Shown one piece after another: positions 42,835 to 51,491 of a stretch of 64,000 nt of DNA. The stretch covers positions 124,001 through 188,000 of the forward strand of contig CAZFIV010000002.1 of NCBI GenBank assembly GCA_964519665.1, read 5' to 3'. This DNA is from JANQQN01 sp964519665 (GTDB lineage: Bacteria; Myxococcota; Kuafuiibacteriia; Kuafuiibacteriales; Kuafuiibacteriaceae). Within the stretch, counting starts at the first letter, position 1. The number at the start of each line of letters is the position of its first letter. The translations under genes were made by a program, and so were the position numbers. The notes under the pieces were generated by a model. The model searched no databases. It saw only the letters and a program-made list of their open reading frames with translations, and had not been told where the DNA came from.

Positions 42835-44037
42835 TCAACTGTCGGGCTGAAATCGGAGCCCGAAACTTACGGTTTTCGGCCCCGCCGAGGGCTTGGGAAA
42901 CTCCATCCCCTTCGCTTTTCGGGTGATACAGCGCTTGAGCCGGAAGCTCGGCAGGTCGGAGCTCGCGATGCGGGCGTCGCTGACCTGTCCGTCGGTATCG
43001 ACGTCGACCCTGACGACGACCCGGCCCGACGCGTTTTGGCGGTCCCGATGTCGCAAGTAGCAGCTCTGGAACGCGTCGCGGAAGCGAGCGGCGACCTGGC
43101 GGACCTGTTGCCGGGTGGGGCTCGGCTCTACCCTGGGCGGTGGCGCTCGCCGGACCTCGGGAGGTGGTTCGCTCCGCACCTCGGAGGGTGGTGCCTCGGC
43201 TGGCGGCAGGCGCGCTGCTCGCGCGGCTTCGGAAGGCGAGGGGCTACCGGGAGCCGCCAGCGACCCGTCGGCAACGGACTCCTCGCTGCTGCCGCCATCC
43301 GTCACCGACGCGTCGTCGACCTCAACCTCGACGCCGGCGTCGAGCGGCGGGTCGTCGGTCGCATCGGGGTCTTCTTCGGACTCGGGAACCACCAGGCCCG
43401 TAAGGTCAGCGTCAATGAGCGAAACCTGGCCTGCGCCGACGTCGATCCGGCGTTCAAAGATTCGTTTGTCACCCTGGAGGATCCCCACCGTATGTTGACC
43501 GGGCTTGACCTCGATCTTGGCCGGCGAAAGGTCGCGCACCCGGCCGTCGACTTCGACCGGCAGGCTGTCGGGGCGGGTAGTGATCAGAAGCAGGGTAGGG
43601 CGGACGACCTGGGGACGCTCGCGCTCACGGTTGCGAGCGGACGGCTCTTCATCCTCACGAGCCGCGGCCGCCTCGGCGAGCGCCTGCTCGCGGGCTTGCT
43701 CTTCCTCGCGCTCCTTCATGTTCTGGGCGATAGAGAGTAGCTGCGGCAGATCGGGCGCCGGACTGGGGGCCCTAAGCGCGGCGCTGAACTCTCGAATGGC
43801 GGCATCGTGGTCGCCGCGCTCGATCGCGTCGAGGCCAGCGAGACGGTGCGCCCGAGACTGACTATCGGGCAGTGTCGTGGTCGGCTCGGGCGGCGGCGGC
43901 GGCTCTTCGGGCTCCGGCGTGACCAGGAGAAAGTAGAGCGCAAGCCCAATGGCGTTGCCGCCGATGATCCCTAACAGAATGCCCGCCCACATTCGTTGGC
44001 CTGAACGGCCTTGCTTTGCGTTCTTTGCATTCGCCAC
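42835..44037 (-). CDS. Single-pass membrane protein with AgmX/PglI-type (TonB-like) C-terminus
   Basis: The 400-residue protein has an N-terminal membrane helix (MWAGILLGIIGGNAIGLALY), a Pro-rich start, a helical charged stretch, a PEGA-like strand region (LLLITTRPDSLPVEVDGR) and an Asp/Ser-rich linker. The C-terminal domain (AFQSCYLRHRDRQNASGRVV, then a final KGMEFPKPSAG) matches the AgmX/PglI tail found in myxobacterial envelope proteins; it is TonB-like, with two conserved Cys. It spans the periplasm and may transmit force or bind outer-membrane partners. It lies 12 nt after the degenerate kinase gene, in the same operon. Confidence 0.8.
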   Translation of the reverse strand: MANAKNAKQGRSGQRMWAGILLGIIGGNAIGLALYFLLVTPEPEEPPPPPEPTTTLPDSQSRAHRLAGLDAIERGDHDAAIREFSAALRAPSPAPDLPQLLSIAQNMKEREEEQAREQALAEAAAAREDEEPSARNRERERPQVVRPTLLLITTRPDSLPVEVDGRVRDLSPAKIEVKPGQHTVGILQGDKRIFERRIDVGAGQVSLIDADLTGLVVPESEEDPDATDDPPLDAGVEVEVDDASVTDGGSSEESVADGSLAAPGSPSPSEAARAARLPPAEAPPSEVRSEPPPEVRRAPPPRVEPSPTRQQVRQVAARFRDAFQSCYLRHRDRQNASGRVVVRVDVDTDGQVSDARIASSDLPSFRLKRCITRKAKGMEFPKPSAGPKTVSFGLRFQPDS

Positions 44038-44049
44038 GAGTGTTTCCGC

Positions 44050-45282
44050 TTAGCGACCCAACAGGTAGATCCACAAAAAGATGGTGACGATGGTCGCCGC
44101 GGTGACCGCAGCGACCAAGGCGATGGTGGTCGAAGAGCTCCCGTCGGCTTCGCCGTCATCCGAGGGCGACTCGGCGATCGATGCGGCCGGCGGCATCGCC
44201 GCCGGGTCGACGGGGTCGGTCTGCCCCGACGCGGACTCGCCCAGCCCATCGGCGGCCGCACCGCTCGACGCCGGTCCACCGGGAGAGGTCAGGGCCTCGG
44301 GGGGAGGATTCAAGCCGCGCGCGAGGCCACCCAGCAGACTGGGCGCCGAAGCGAGGTCGACCTCGGCGGCGACCGCCTCGATATCGGCGTACATGGCCGC
44401 CGTCGAAGCAAACCGGGCTTCGGGCCTTCGCGCGAGCGCCCGCCGGACGATGCCGGCGATATCGGCGGGCAGAGTCGGGGCTCCGCGTCGAACGTCGGGC
44501 GGTTCGCCCCCCAGGACGGCGGCGACCGTCGAGGCGACGTCGGCCCGTTCGTACGGCGTTCGACCGGTGACCAGCTCGAACATCGCCGCGCCGAGCGCGT
44601 ACTGGTCGGAGCGATGGTCGGCGCGGTCGAGCAGCTGTTCGATGCACAGCCGACCGTAGTCTCGGACTGTTCGGTGCTGATCCCGCTCGCTCCGATAGGC
44701 CTCCCGCGAAGTGGCCCGGACGGCCAGCTCGATCGAAAAATCCTCGAGCTTGACATCGCCGGCCGTCGAAATGCGGATGCGGTCGAGCGACAGGTCGCCA
44801 TGAACGACCTCCCGGCCCGCGGACGGCGGAAAGGGCGTGACCCGCTCGTCCATGCTCAAGCGATGCAGGGCCCGAGCGACCCCCAGAGCCACCCACAGGA
44901 CGCAGGCGAGGGGGAGCGTTTCGCCTTCTTCCGTCAGGCGGGTCTGGATGGCTCGCAGCGTCGTTCCCGGCACGTGCTCGCTGACGACATAGTATTGGCC
45001 ATCGATCCGGCCGCGCTCGAGGACCCTCATGAGGTGGGGATGCTCGGCGGGGATGAAAGTATCGACCGCATCGAAGAAGGTGGATTCGAATTTGTCGCGA
45101 CGGGTGAACGAGGGCCGGACGATCTTGAGCTCGCAGTAACGTTGCGGCCCCCCGTCATCCATGACCGCAAGGTAGTCCGAAGAGACCTCCGAGGTGCTGA
45201 TGGGCCGGACCAAGGAGTACACGCCGAGCCTGGTATTGGCTCGCTCTAGTCGCCTCAGCGCCGTCATCGAAGGGCCCTCCAA
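44050..45282 (-). CDS. Degenerate Ser/Thr kinase with C-terminal membrane helix
   Basis: The 410-residue protein has a Hanks-kinase fold with altered motifs. The ATP lysine may be in YCELKIVRP; the Gly-rich loop is absent; the catalytic loop reads VVHGDLSLDRI, keeping the Asp but with Asp for Asn; the DFG is DFS in LEDFS. Helix F to helix I pattern remains (SDQYALGAAMFELVTGRTPY, then an R in RFAST). A 70-residue disordered segment leads to a single C-terminal helix (IALVAAVTAATIVTIFLWIYLL) ending in GR. It is likely a pseudokinase or weak kinase. It is followed 12 nt later by the TonB-like gene. ATG 45267 is an alternative start. Confidence 0.8.
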   Translation of the reverse strand: MEGPSMTALRRLERANTRLGVYSLVRPISTSEVSSDYLAVMDDGGPQRYCELKIVRPSFTRRDKFESTFFDAVDTFIPAEHPHLMRVLERGRIDGQYYVVSEHVPGTTLRAIQTRLTEEGETLPLACVLWVALGVARALHRLSMDERVTPFPPSAGREVVHGDLSLDRIRISTAGDVKLEDFSIELAVRATSREAYRSERDQHRTVRDYGRLCIEQLLDRADHRSDQYALGAAMFELVTGRTPYERADVASTVAAVLGGEPPDVRRGAPTLPADIAGIVRRALARRPEARFASTAAMYADIEAVAAEVDLASAPSLLGGLARGLNPPPEALTSPGGPASSGAAADGLGESASGQTDPVDPAAMPPAASIAESPSDDGEADGSSSTTIALVAAVTAATIVTIFLWIYLLGR

Positions 45283-45556
45283 CCTCGGTAGGTTGCCTTG
45301 CTCCGCCGAAGTTGTAAATCGCCCGTGCGGATTGTTTCCTGATTCATGGACGTCCGCCCGGGGATCGATGCCGCGCCGCGGGGTCCCAAGGTACCGCCCG
45401 GACGAGGCAGTCGGGCTCGGCCGGCGTTCCCGATTCTAAGGTATGGCCGAGTATTCCGGCACCGCCTGGCCTTTTTCCGCGTTGCCGGCGGGGCGGACGG
45501 GCGTTTACCAATGCGTGGGATGCCAGGCCAGCCTCGCCGGCTTGGCAAGAAAACGC

Positions 45557-46081
45557 ATGCCGTCCGCCTTGTCCAAGGTGCTTCCGATCGTTTGTCTGGG
45601 GATCCTGGGGGCGATCCTGGCCAATGCGGTTCACCACCAGCTGACCGCGATTCCCGAGTTCGTGTACGTCCTGGGCGAATGGGGCTTCCAGACCGTCAAG
45701 GCGCGCCGGATGGTGGCACGCGGAGTCATCGTCTTCGAATTGATCAACGTGGCCCTGTTGGTCTTCGCGGTCGGAACGGGCATCACGTATAGCCGACGCT
45801 TCGGCTACCACGGGTGGCGGGCCGGACGCCTGAGCGCCCTCCTGCTCCTGCTGTACCTGCAGCTGATCATCATTCTGTACGCCGTCAATGACCCGCTGCT
45901 GTGTGGGTGTGGACCCCTCACTCTCCGGCTCGATGGTTGGATCGAAGAACTGTGGGGCGTCTTCAACCTCAGCGCTCCCAAGTTCAAGAGCGCGGTGCCC
46001 ATCGTCCGGAACGTGCTCTTGAGCTTCGTCGCGCTGGTCGCGATGAGCCGGGAGCGGATCAAGAAGCGGGAAGAAGAGTAG
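45557..46081 (+). CDS. MauE/DoxX-like inner-membrane protein
   Basis: The 174-residue protein has four membrane helices and a short cytoplasmic basic tail (RERIKKREEE). The loop LLCGCGPLTLRLDG and the following VPIVRNVLLSFVAL resemble the CxC-containing loop and R-N helix of MauE/DoxX redox-associated membrane proteins. ATG 45557 was preferred because it leaves a normal N-terminus. A longer version from ATG 45443 would add a leader with a CxxC (YQCVGCQA), which might be real. No thioredoxin-like partner is adjacent. The function is unclear. Confidence 0.5.
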   Translation: MPSALSKVLPIVCLGILGAILANAVHHQLTAIPEFVYVLGEWGFQTVKARRMVARGVIVFELINVALLVFAVGTGITYSRRFGYHGWRAGRLSALLLLLYLQLIIILYAVNDPLLCGCGPLTLRLDGWIEELWGVFNLSAPKFKSAVPIVRNVLLSFVALVAMSRERIKKREEE

Positions 46082-46145
46082 GATCCCTGCGGTCCAGGAT
46101 CCTGGACGAGCAAGAACCATATCGCTTTCGGCGCTCGGGTCCGCG

Positions 46146-47189
46146 TTATTCGCTGCGCTTTCTCATCTGCTCGAGTTCTTCGAAGAGCCGGTCGGCCTTG
46201 AGCTTCATCCGGCCTCGAGTCTCGTCATCGATGAAGTGCGCGCCTCGACGGACCCGCCACCGCTTGTTGAGGCGCTCCTCGAGCACCCGCATACGACCGG
46301 ACTCGAGATCGATCTCCATCTCTTCTTCGGCCTTTCCGGTCCCCTCGGTGATCAAGAGTTCGTGCCCGTTGTTGCCCGTCCAGCCCAGCGCCCTTCGAAA
46401 GCGCTTCTTCAGGCGCAGGCGAAGCTCCTTGTTCTGACTCGTAAAGGCCCGTAGGCAGCTGTCATCCTCGTTGCCGGGCTCGCACATACCCTCTTCGATC
46501 GCCTCGCGGGGCGTCATGTAGTAGTATTTGCCGTCCGGCGAGAAGTGCAGGCCCTTCCAATCGGTACCGCGGGCCCGACGCTGCTTCACCAGGTACTTCC
46601 AGATCTTCTGCTTGCCCAATGGCTTCTTGGCCATCAACGTCAACCCTTCGCCCGGAAGGGTGGTCCAGTCGACCTCGGTGGCGTCCTTGAGTTCCGGAAT
46701 CTCCCAGCTTCGGTATCTTCGCAATCGACGCGAGCTGAGGTCGATGACCCGGGTCGCCTCGGGCACGAATCCCGAGGCGCCTTCGAACGGTTGCCCGGTG
46801 GTGACCGCTACATAGCGTTCATCGGGAGAAAAGGCGAAGCCCTGGGCGTTCTTGACCGTCGTCAGGGTCCGGCCTTTTTGATTCAGAACGTGAAGGGTGA
46901 AGGTCCACAGGCCGTCCTGGTCGGAGTCGGGGTCCGAAACGAGCGCCCCGATGTATTTCCCGTTCGGAGAAGGCATCGAGTCCACGACCTTGCCGTCGAA
47001 TCGACGCAACAGGTGAGGCTCGAGGTTCTCGGCGTCGTCGATCACCAGGAGTCGATGCCGGTCCTCGTCATCGACCTTGCAGCCAATGACGTCCTGGGCG
47101 TGGGCGCTCGAAACGTCGCCCAGCTGAATCGAAGCGATCGTCAGCGCCGGCAGCACGGCGGCGGCCATCGGGTGGCGGCGAGCATTCAT
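46146..47189 (-). CDS. Exported beta-propeller-like protein
   Basis: The 347-residue protein has a signal peptide ending SSAHA and repeated strands of WD40/TolB-like type: VDSMPSPNGKYIGALVSDPD, GFAFSPDERYVAVTTG and GLHFSPDGKYYYMT. These are the S-P-D-G-x-x-hydrophobic elements typical of TolB-type propellers. The C-terminal third is highly charged and helical (LRLRLKKRFRRALG, ERLNKRWRVRRGA). Its start overlaps the MepA stop by 4 nt, so the pair is translated together. A role near the peptidoglycan is an inference from that linkage. Confidence 0.75.
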   Translation of the reverse strand: MNARRHPMAAAVLPALTIASIQLGDVSSAHAQDVIGCKVDDEDRHRLLVIDDAENLEPHLLRRFDGKVVDSMPSPNGKYIGALVSDPDSDQDGLWTFTLHVLNQKGRTLTTVKNAQGFAFSPDERYVAVTTGQPFEGASGFVPEATRVIDLSSRRLRRYRSWEIPELKDATEVDWTTLPGEGLTLMAKKPLGKQKIWKYLVKQRRARGTDWKGLHFSPDGKYYYMTPREAIEEGMCEPGNEDDSCLRAFTSQNKELRLRLKKRFRRALGWTGNNGHELLITEGTGKAEEEMEIDLESGRMRVLEERLNKRWRVRRGAHFIDDETRGRMKLKADRLFEELEQMRKRSE

Positions 47190-48031
47190 CGGGAACCTCC
47201 GTTGACACGCACGTGGTAGTGGTTGGCGTGGCCCGACACGTGAACCAGGCGGTCTTCCTGTCCGGACACGACGAAGCCGATCCGGTCGATGTCGACGAAG
47301 ATGACCTGGACGTCACACAGCCGGAAGAAGGTCTCGAACACGGCCTGGGTGGCTTCTAAATCGTACTCGTCGGGCTGGAACCGCAGGTCGAGCGGGCGGT
47401 GCTGGCGGTCTCTTCGAACGTAGCGAAGGTCGGCGTCGAGTCCGTTTTGGTGGGACACATGCGGGGGAAAGGCGCCGCCCTCCCGCAAGCTGAGGTCGCC
47501 CACGCCAATATCGACACCTTGGCGCGCCATCTCGCGGCCGACCGCCTCCACGCACCCCAGGATCGTCAGAGTGCCCCAATCGTCGGTATCGACGCGGTCG
47601 GTGCCCAGGTAGTGACGATAGCCCGAGCCGCTATCCGGCAGGTTGAGCGCGCCTTCGATCCGGCCGTTGTTGGGCGGCCCGACCGGCCGCGACGGGTCAC
47701 GGTCGCAGCGGCCGGTGGCAAGATCGGCGTAGCTATTCTCGCCGTTGTTCCTCTCGACGGGATCACTGATGCCATCACCGTCGCTGTCGAATGAAGTCCG
47801 CGGGCCTCCGCAGTCGACCACCCGGGGCGGCGGCGGCGGCCGCTCGGTGCGGCTCGGGGGTGGTGGCGCTCTCCGGGGGGGCGGCGGCTCGGTGGAGTCG
47901 GTGGAGTCGGACGAAGACCGCGTCGGGGGCGGCGGCGGCGGCGAATTCCTCTTCTTGGTCGAAGACTTACATCCGAAGCCGACCGCGGCCGCAAACACGA
48001 CGACCACAGCGGTAAAAATGAGACTTCTCAA
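47186..48031 (-). CDS. MepA-like penicillin-insensitive murein endopeptidase, lipoprotein
   Basis: The 281-residue protein has a lipoprotein signal ending GFGC, a Pro/Ser-rich linker, then a short Asp-rich segment (DSDGDGISDPVERNNG) resembling a thrombospondin type-3 calcium repeat. The catalytic part keeps the M74 zinc motifs HVSHQNGLDADLRY and HANHYHVR. MepA cleaves D-Ala-meso-DAP cross-links in peptidoglycan. It would act in the periplasm, held at a membrane by lipid. The gene starts an operon with the propeller gene (4-nt overlap). Confidence 0.9.
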   Translation of the reverse strand: MRSLIFTAVVVVFAAAVGFGCKSSTKKRNSPPPPPPTRSSSDSTDSTEPPPPRRAPPPPSRTERPPPPPRVVDCGGPRTSFDSDGDGISDPVERNNGENSYADLATGRCDRDPSRPVGPPNNGRIEGALNLPDSGSGYRHYLGTDRVDTDDWGTLTILGCVEAVGREMARQGVDIGVGDLSLREGGAFPPHVSHQNGLDADLRYVRRDRQHRPLDLRFQPDEYDLEATQAVFETFFRLCDVQVIFVDIDRIGFVVSGQEDRLVHVSGHANHYHVRVNGGSR

Positions 48032-48348
48032 GGCAAGTCCGCTTGTGACTCAACCGCGACGGGAGAACAAGAGGCGTCCACTCAGACGCAGCGCAGCAAA
48101 GCAAGCATGGCTTGTCATACCCACCGAACCGCAGAGCGAGTGTTGATCACAACGTTAACGGCGTCTGGCGACGCCTTCGCAGGCTCACTGGACCGCGTCC
48201 AGCCCGGGCCACGGCAATCCCGAATTTGACATAACCTCTATTATCGGAACCCATGCGCCACGACATTCGAAGGAGACCATCGACCCCAAGATGTCAGCAC
48301 TGCCCGCGTCGGCTCGGTCGCGTAAGGCTTCTGTTTCCGATTCGGACT
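48032..48348. other. Intergenic region upstream of the MepA operon
   Basis: About 317 nt hold no convincing gene. The sequence TTGACA with TATTAT nearby (about 48227-48243) looks promoter-like, but the two hexamers are only about 8 nt apart. No RNA gene or terminator was recognised. Confidence 0.4.
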
Positions 48349-49041
48349 TCAGCGCTCGTCGTCGACGGGAGCGATGCTGAGCCCCACCAGCCGGGCGACG
48401 AGGACGGCCAGATAGAACTGGCCCACGACGGCCGCCAAAGCGCTCACCATCTTTGCCCACGGCGTCTGGGGGGTGATGTCGCCGTAGCCCAGCGTCGTAA
48501 TGGTCACGAGACTGAAATACATGGCCTCGAACACCCGCCCGGAGCGAGGGCTTAGTTCGCGATTGAAGGCGCCGTCATCGTGATAGCTCATGATCGAGAA
48601 GACCAACGCGAAGAGGATGGCCAAGATCAGATACGCGCACAAGGAGCTGGCGATGACGTCGATATCAACCCGGACGCGCTTGAATAGATACCTGAGCGTG
48701 AGCACCACGACCTGAGCGAGCAGGACCACGGCGACATAGTTCGATAGAACCCTGAGCTGCTCCCCCGCCGTCGGGAACGCGCCACTGATCGCGGCGACCT
48801 GTAAGATCATAATCGCAGCGATGAGGCCGCCCGCCGCGACGATGTTCCGCCGGCGCTCGCTGACGGCGTATACGGCACACATGAGCAGCACGAAGAAGCC
48901 CCCCATCCGCACGAGATCGCGCCAGGTGGTCGCCTCGGCGGCTCCGACCGTCGTGCCCCGGACATAGGCCGAGACGAGGAGAAAGAGCACGATGGCGTGA
49001 AAGAGGAGTACGAATCGGTATCGGAACCTTGGGTTCGGCAT
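48349..49041 (-). CDS. Two-pore-helix (Ion_trans_2 type) potassium channel
   Basis: The 230-residue protein has five or six hydrophobic helices, then a pore helix and filter FSLVTITTLGYGD, the TxGYGD signature selective for K+. A final helix (MVSALAAVVGQFYLAVLVARLVG) follows. Four extra N-terminal helices precede the basic two-helix pore module. There is no RCK or cyclic-nucleotide domain, so gating is not predictable. It stands alone between the MepA operon and the three-gene operon. Confidence 0.88.
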   Translation of the reverse strand: MPNPRFRYRFVLLFHAIVLFLLVSAYVRGTTVGAAEATTWRDLVRMGGFFVLLMCAVYAVSERRRNIVAAGGLIAAIMILQVAAISGAFPTAGEQLRVLSNYVAVVLLAQVVVLTLRYLFKRVRVDIDVIASSLCAYLILAILFALVFSIMSYHDDGAFNRELSPRSGRVFEAMYFSLVTITTLGYGDITPQTPWAKMVSALAAVVGQFYLAVLVARLVGLSIAPVDDER

Positions 49042-49271
49042 GGTGAAAGCCCACTGGCTGCGGGGCGGGTCTTATCGGCTCGGCCCGGACGGTGCAAGCG
49101 GCGAGCGCTCACGGGTGTCATAAGGGCGTGGCCAAGACGACAATGACGCGTTTGGATGCGATCGGGAGCGCATCGAGCGACGAAACGGCATCGAGTAGCG
49201 GAGGATGAACACCTCGCCGAGTGAGCCCAACGCGCCGATCCTTCGGCCGACCGTCGGCTCTGGCGGGCCGG

Positions 49272-51491
49272 TCAGGCGGTGCTCTCGAGGCGAGCTCGGG
49301 CGCGTATCAGGGGCTGCTCGAGGGCGTCTTCGTCGTCGTCCGTCGCGATGTCCTCGAGGATCACCTGGTCCTCTCGTCGCGCGTACTGAGCGACGGCGCG
49401 ATTCAGGAAGAAGGGCAGCATCTTTTCCCGCAGGTCGTCGGGTAACACGTTCTCCAGGTACTCTAGTCCGGTTCCCCTTCGGGTGGGATCATCTTCACCC
49501 AGCGCGTCGAGCGCGTTGAAGAGGGGAACGTGAGGAAGAATGACGGAGAGTAAGCGAACGCAATAGCCGATGCTCCGGCCGGCGTCGGACCCCGCGTGCG
49601 AGAGCTCGCCGCGAGTGTCGACACCTGAGCCGTAGAAGTTACTTTGCGTCTTTTCGACTTCCTTGCCACACGCTTCGAGGACCACCGCCTTGTCGATCGA
49701 CAGCGATGGGTTGCGTTGCGTGACCGCACTGAGCGCAACCGCTGCGCGGTATCGAATCTCGAAGGGCTCGGTCCTAAGCGCGGCGAGTAGACCCTGCGAA
49801 CTCCGCGCCGTCGCGACCTGAGCGAGAAGCTCCACGCAGCGCCGACGCACTTCGAGGGAGAAGCGTCGACTCAGAATCGTGTCGGTCAACAGGCCGACAT
49901 GGGCCGGCGAGGCTTGCTTGAGATGCGTGGTGACCAGCGCGGACAGGCGTGGGTCGTCGAGCAGGCGAACCAATGCGGGCACCCACAGCGCGGGAATCGG
50001 ATTCGCCCGTCTCAAGGCCCACTCCACCCCTTTCGGCTCACGTTGCAGGATCGCCGACAGGGCCCTCAAGTCTCCGCTCGGGTCATCGACCGGCCACTCG
50101 GGCGCCGACAAATTAGGTCGGGGTGGGAGGCGCCGGTAAGAAGCGGTCCTCGATCGAAAACGGGCCGCGGCCACACTCTCATGGTCGAGTTGCACCATGG
50201 TCTTCTGAACCACCGCCCGGGTCTCCGGGTCGTCTTGAAGCACCTCCGCAGCGTCGACTCGACCGGCGGCGAGGCTCTCGGCGAGCTCACTTACGTACCC
50301 TGCGGCGAGCCGTTTGGTCAGCCAAAGGCAGACGAGTGCCGAGGCCAGGCTGATCACGAGCAGGACTCGGTTCGCGCTGCCGGGAACGAGGCCGACGACA
50401 AAAACCGCCAATGCGCCGCCGAGCGCGGCGCCGACCTTGTCGGCGCCGACGTCGATGACCGTTTTGGCCGACCGTTTTTTGCGGGGAGGAAGCGGCGAGT
50501 ACATCAGCTCATACCCGGACCGGTACAGCGAACTCTCCGCCGCCGCCGCGCCCCCGCGCAGGAGGGACAACGGCCCTACGCCCGGATAGAAGAGCGCCAC
50601 GCCTCCAAGGGCCACGATCGTGGTGGGCAGCGCCGCCACTGCGGTCTTGAGGCCGGCCCGCCGAACCACCCGGTTGCCGATCACGTTTTGCAACACGAAC
50701 GTCGCGATGCCCAAGAACAGATAGAATTGGGCGAAGAACGACACGAGGTCATCCTGTTTGGAGTAAGCCGCGGCGGCCGAAGCTTTGAATAGATAGTCGA
50801 TGCCGGCGGTTCCCAGCGCCAAAATACCCACCAGAAACGCCAACCGAACCAAGTACGGAGTTTCTTCAAAGACTTCCCACATCGGCCCTGACGGAGCAGC
50901 CAGAGGGGCCGAGGCGCGTTCGGTCGGGCTCCCGACCACGATGAGCATCGCTCCGCAGAACACATTGACCCCGGCCAGCGCGAGCAACATCGTCTCGACG
51001 GACAGGACGCCCGCGCCTTGCCATGCGGCCAGACCTCCGAGCACCCCGCCGAGGGTGGCGCCGCCGGCGATCCAGCCGATCACTCGTTTGGCGGTATAGG
51101 GATCGAAGCGCTCGCTGAGTACGCTCCAGAAGCCAGAGATGACCACTGCCCCTACCCCGGTCGTGTGCAGGTAGAGGATCGCCGCCGACGCCGAGGGGGC
51201 GTCGGCGCTCAAGAGCCACTCGACCACGAACAGCGCCGCGTTGACCAAGAAGAAGGCCGGCACCAGGCGCGCGGGCGAAGAGTGTCGGTACAGCCGGGTC
51301 ACGCCGATCACGGACACCACCGACAGCATGGACCCCAGTGTCATGACCTTCGGGAGGTCTTCGGCGTCAAAAACGCTCAGGAAGTACGCGTCGCGCACCG
51401 CCTTGCCCGCCAATTGTTGAGCGATCATCGCCACCGCCCCGACAAAGGCGGCGCCCACGGCCCAGCGGGTTCTCGCCGTCGCTTCGGTCAT
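49272..51491 (-). CDS. ATP/ADP-translocase-like MFS transporter with HEAT-like C-terminus
   Basis: The 739-residue protein has about twelve membrane helices in residues 10-420. The start (GKAVRDAYFLSVFDAEDLPKVM) and central features are of the Npt/TLC (ATP:ADP antiporter) type transporters found in intracellular bacteria and in many free-living ones with fused domains. Residues 440-739 are soluble: paired helices such as ALSAILQREPKGVEWAL, LLDDPRLSALVTTHLKQ and LEVRRRCVELLAQVATARS look like HEAT repeats. It starts within the last 4 nt of the sensor kinase gene. In a free-living bacterium nucleotide exchange is unlikely; the substrate is unknown. Confidence 0.78.
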   Translation of the reverse strand: MTEATARTRWAVGAAFVGAVAMIAQQLAGKAVRDAYFLSVFDAEDLPKVMTLGSMLSVVSVIGVTRLYRHSSPARLVPAFFLVNAALFVVEWLLSADAPSASAAILYLHTTGVGAVVISGFWSVLSERFDPYTAKRVIGWIAGGATLGGVLGGLAAWQGAGVLSVETMLLALAGVNVFCGAMLIVVGSPTERASAPLAAPSGPMWEVFEETPYLVRLAFLVGILALGTAGIDYLFKASAAAAYSKQDDLVSFFAQFYLFLGIATFVLQNVIGNRVVRRAGLKTAVAALPTTIVALGGVALFYPGVGPLSLLRGGAAAAESSLYRSGYELMYSPLPPRKKRSAKTVIDVGADKVGAALGGALAVFVVGLVPGSANRVLLVISLASALVCLWLTKRLAAGYVSELAESLAAGRVDAAEVLQDDPETRAVVQKTMVQLDHESVAAARFRSRTASYRRLPPRPNLSAPEWPVDDPSGDLRALSAILQREPKGVEWALRRANPIPALWVPALVRLLDDPRLSALVTTHLKQASPAHVGLLTDTILSRRFSLEVRRRCVELLAQVATARSSQGLLAALRTEPFEIRYRAAVALSAVTQRNPSLSIDKAVVLEACGKEVEKTQSNFYGSGVDTRGELSHAGSDAGRSIGYCVRLLSVILPHVPLFNALDALGEDDPTRRGTGLEYLENVLPDDLREKMLPFFLNRAVAQYARREDQVILEDIATDDDEDALEQPLIRARARLESTA

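Noticed and set aside
48227..48243. TTGACA and TATTAT as a promoter
   Set aside because: The hexamers are only about 8 nt apart, far short of the 16-18 nt required.
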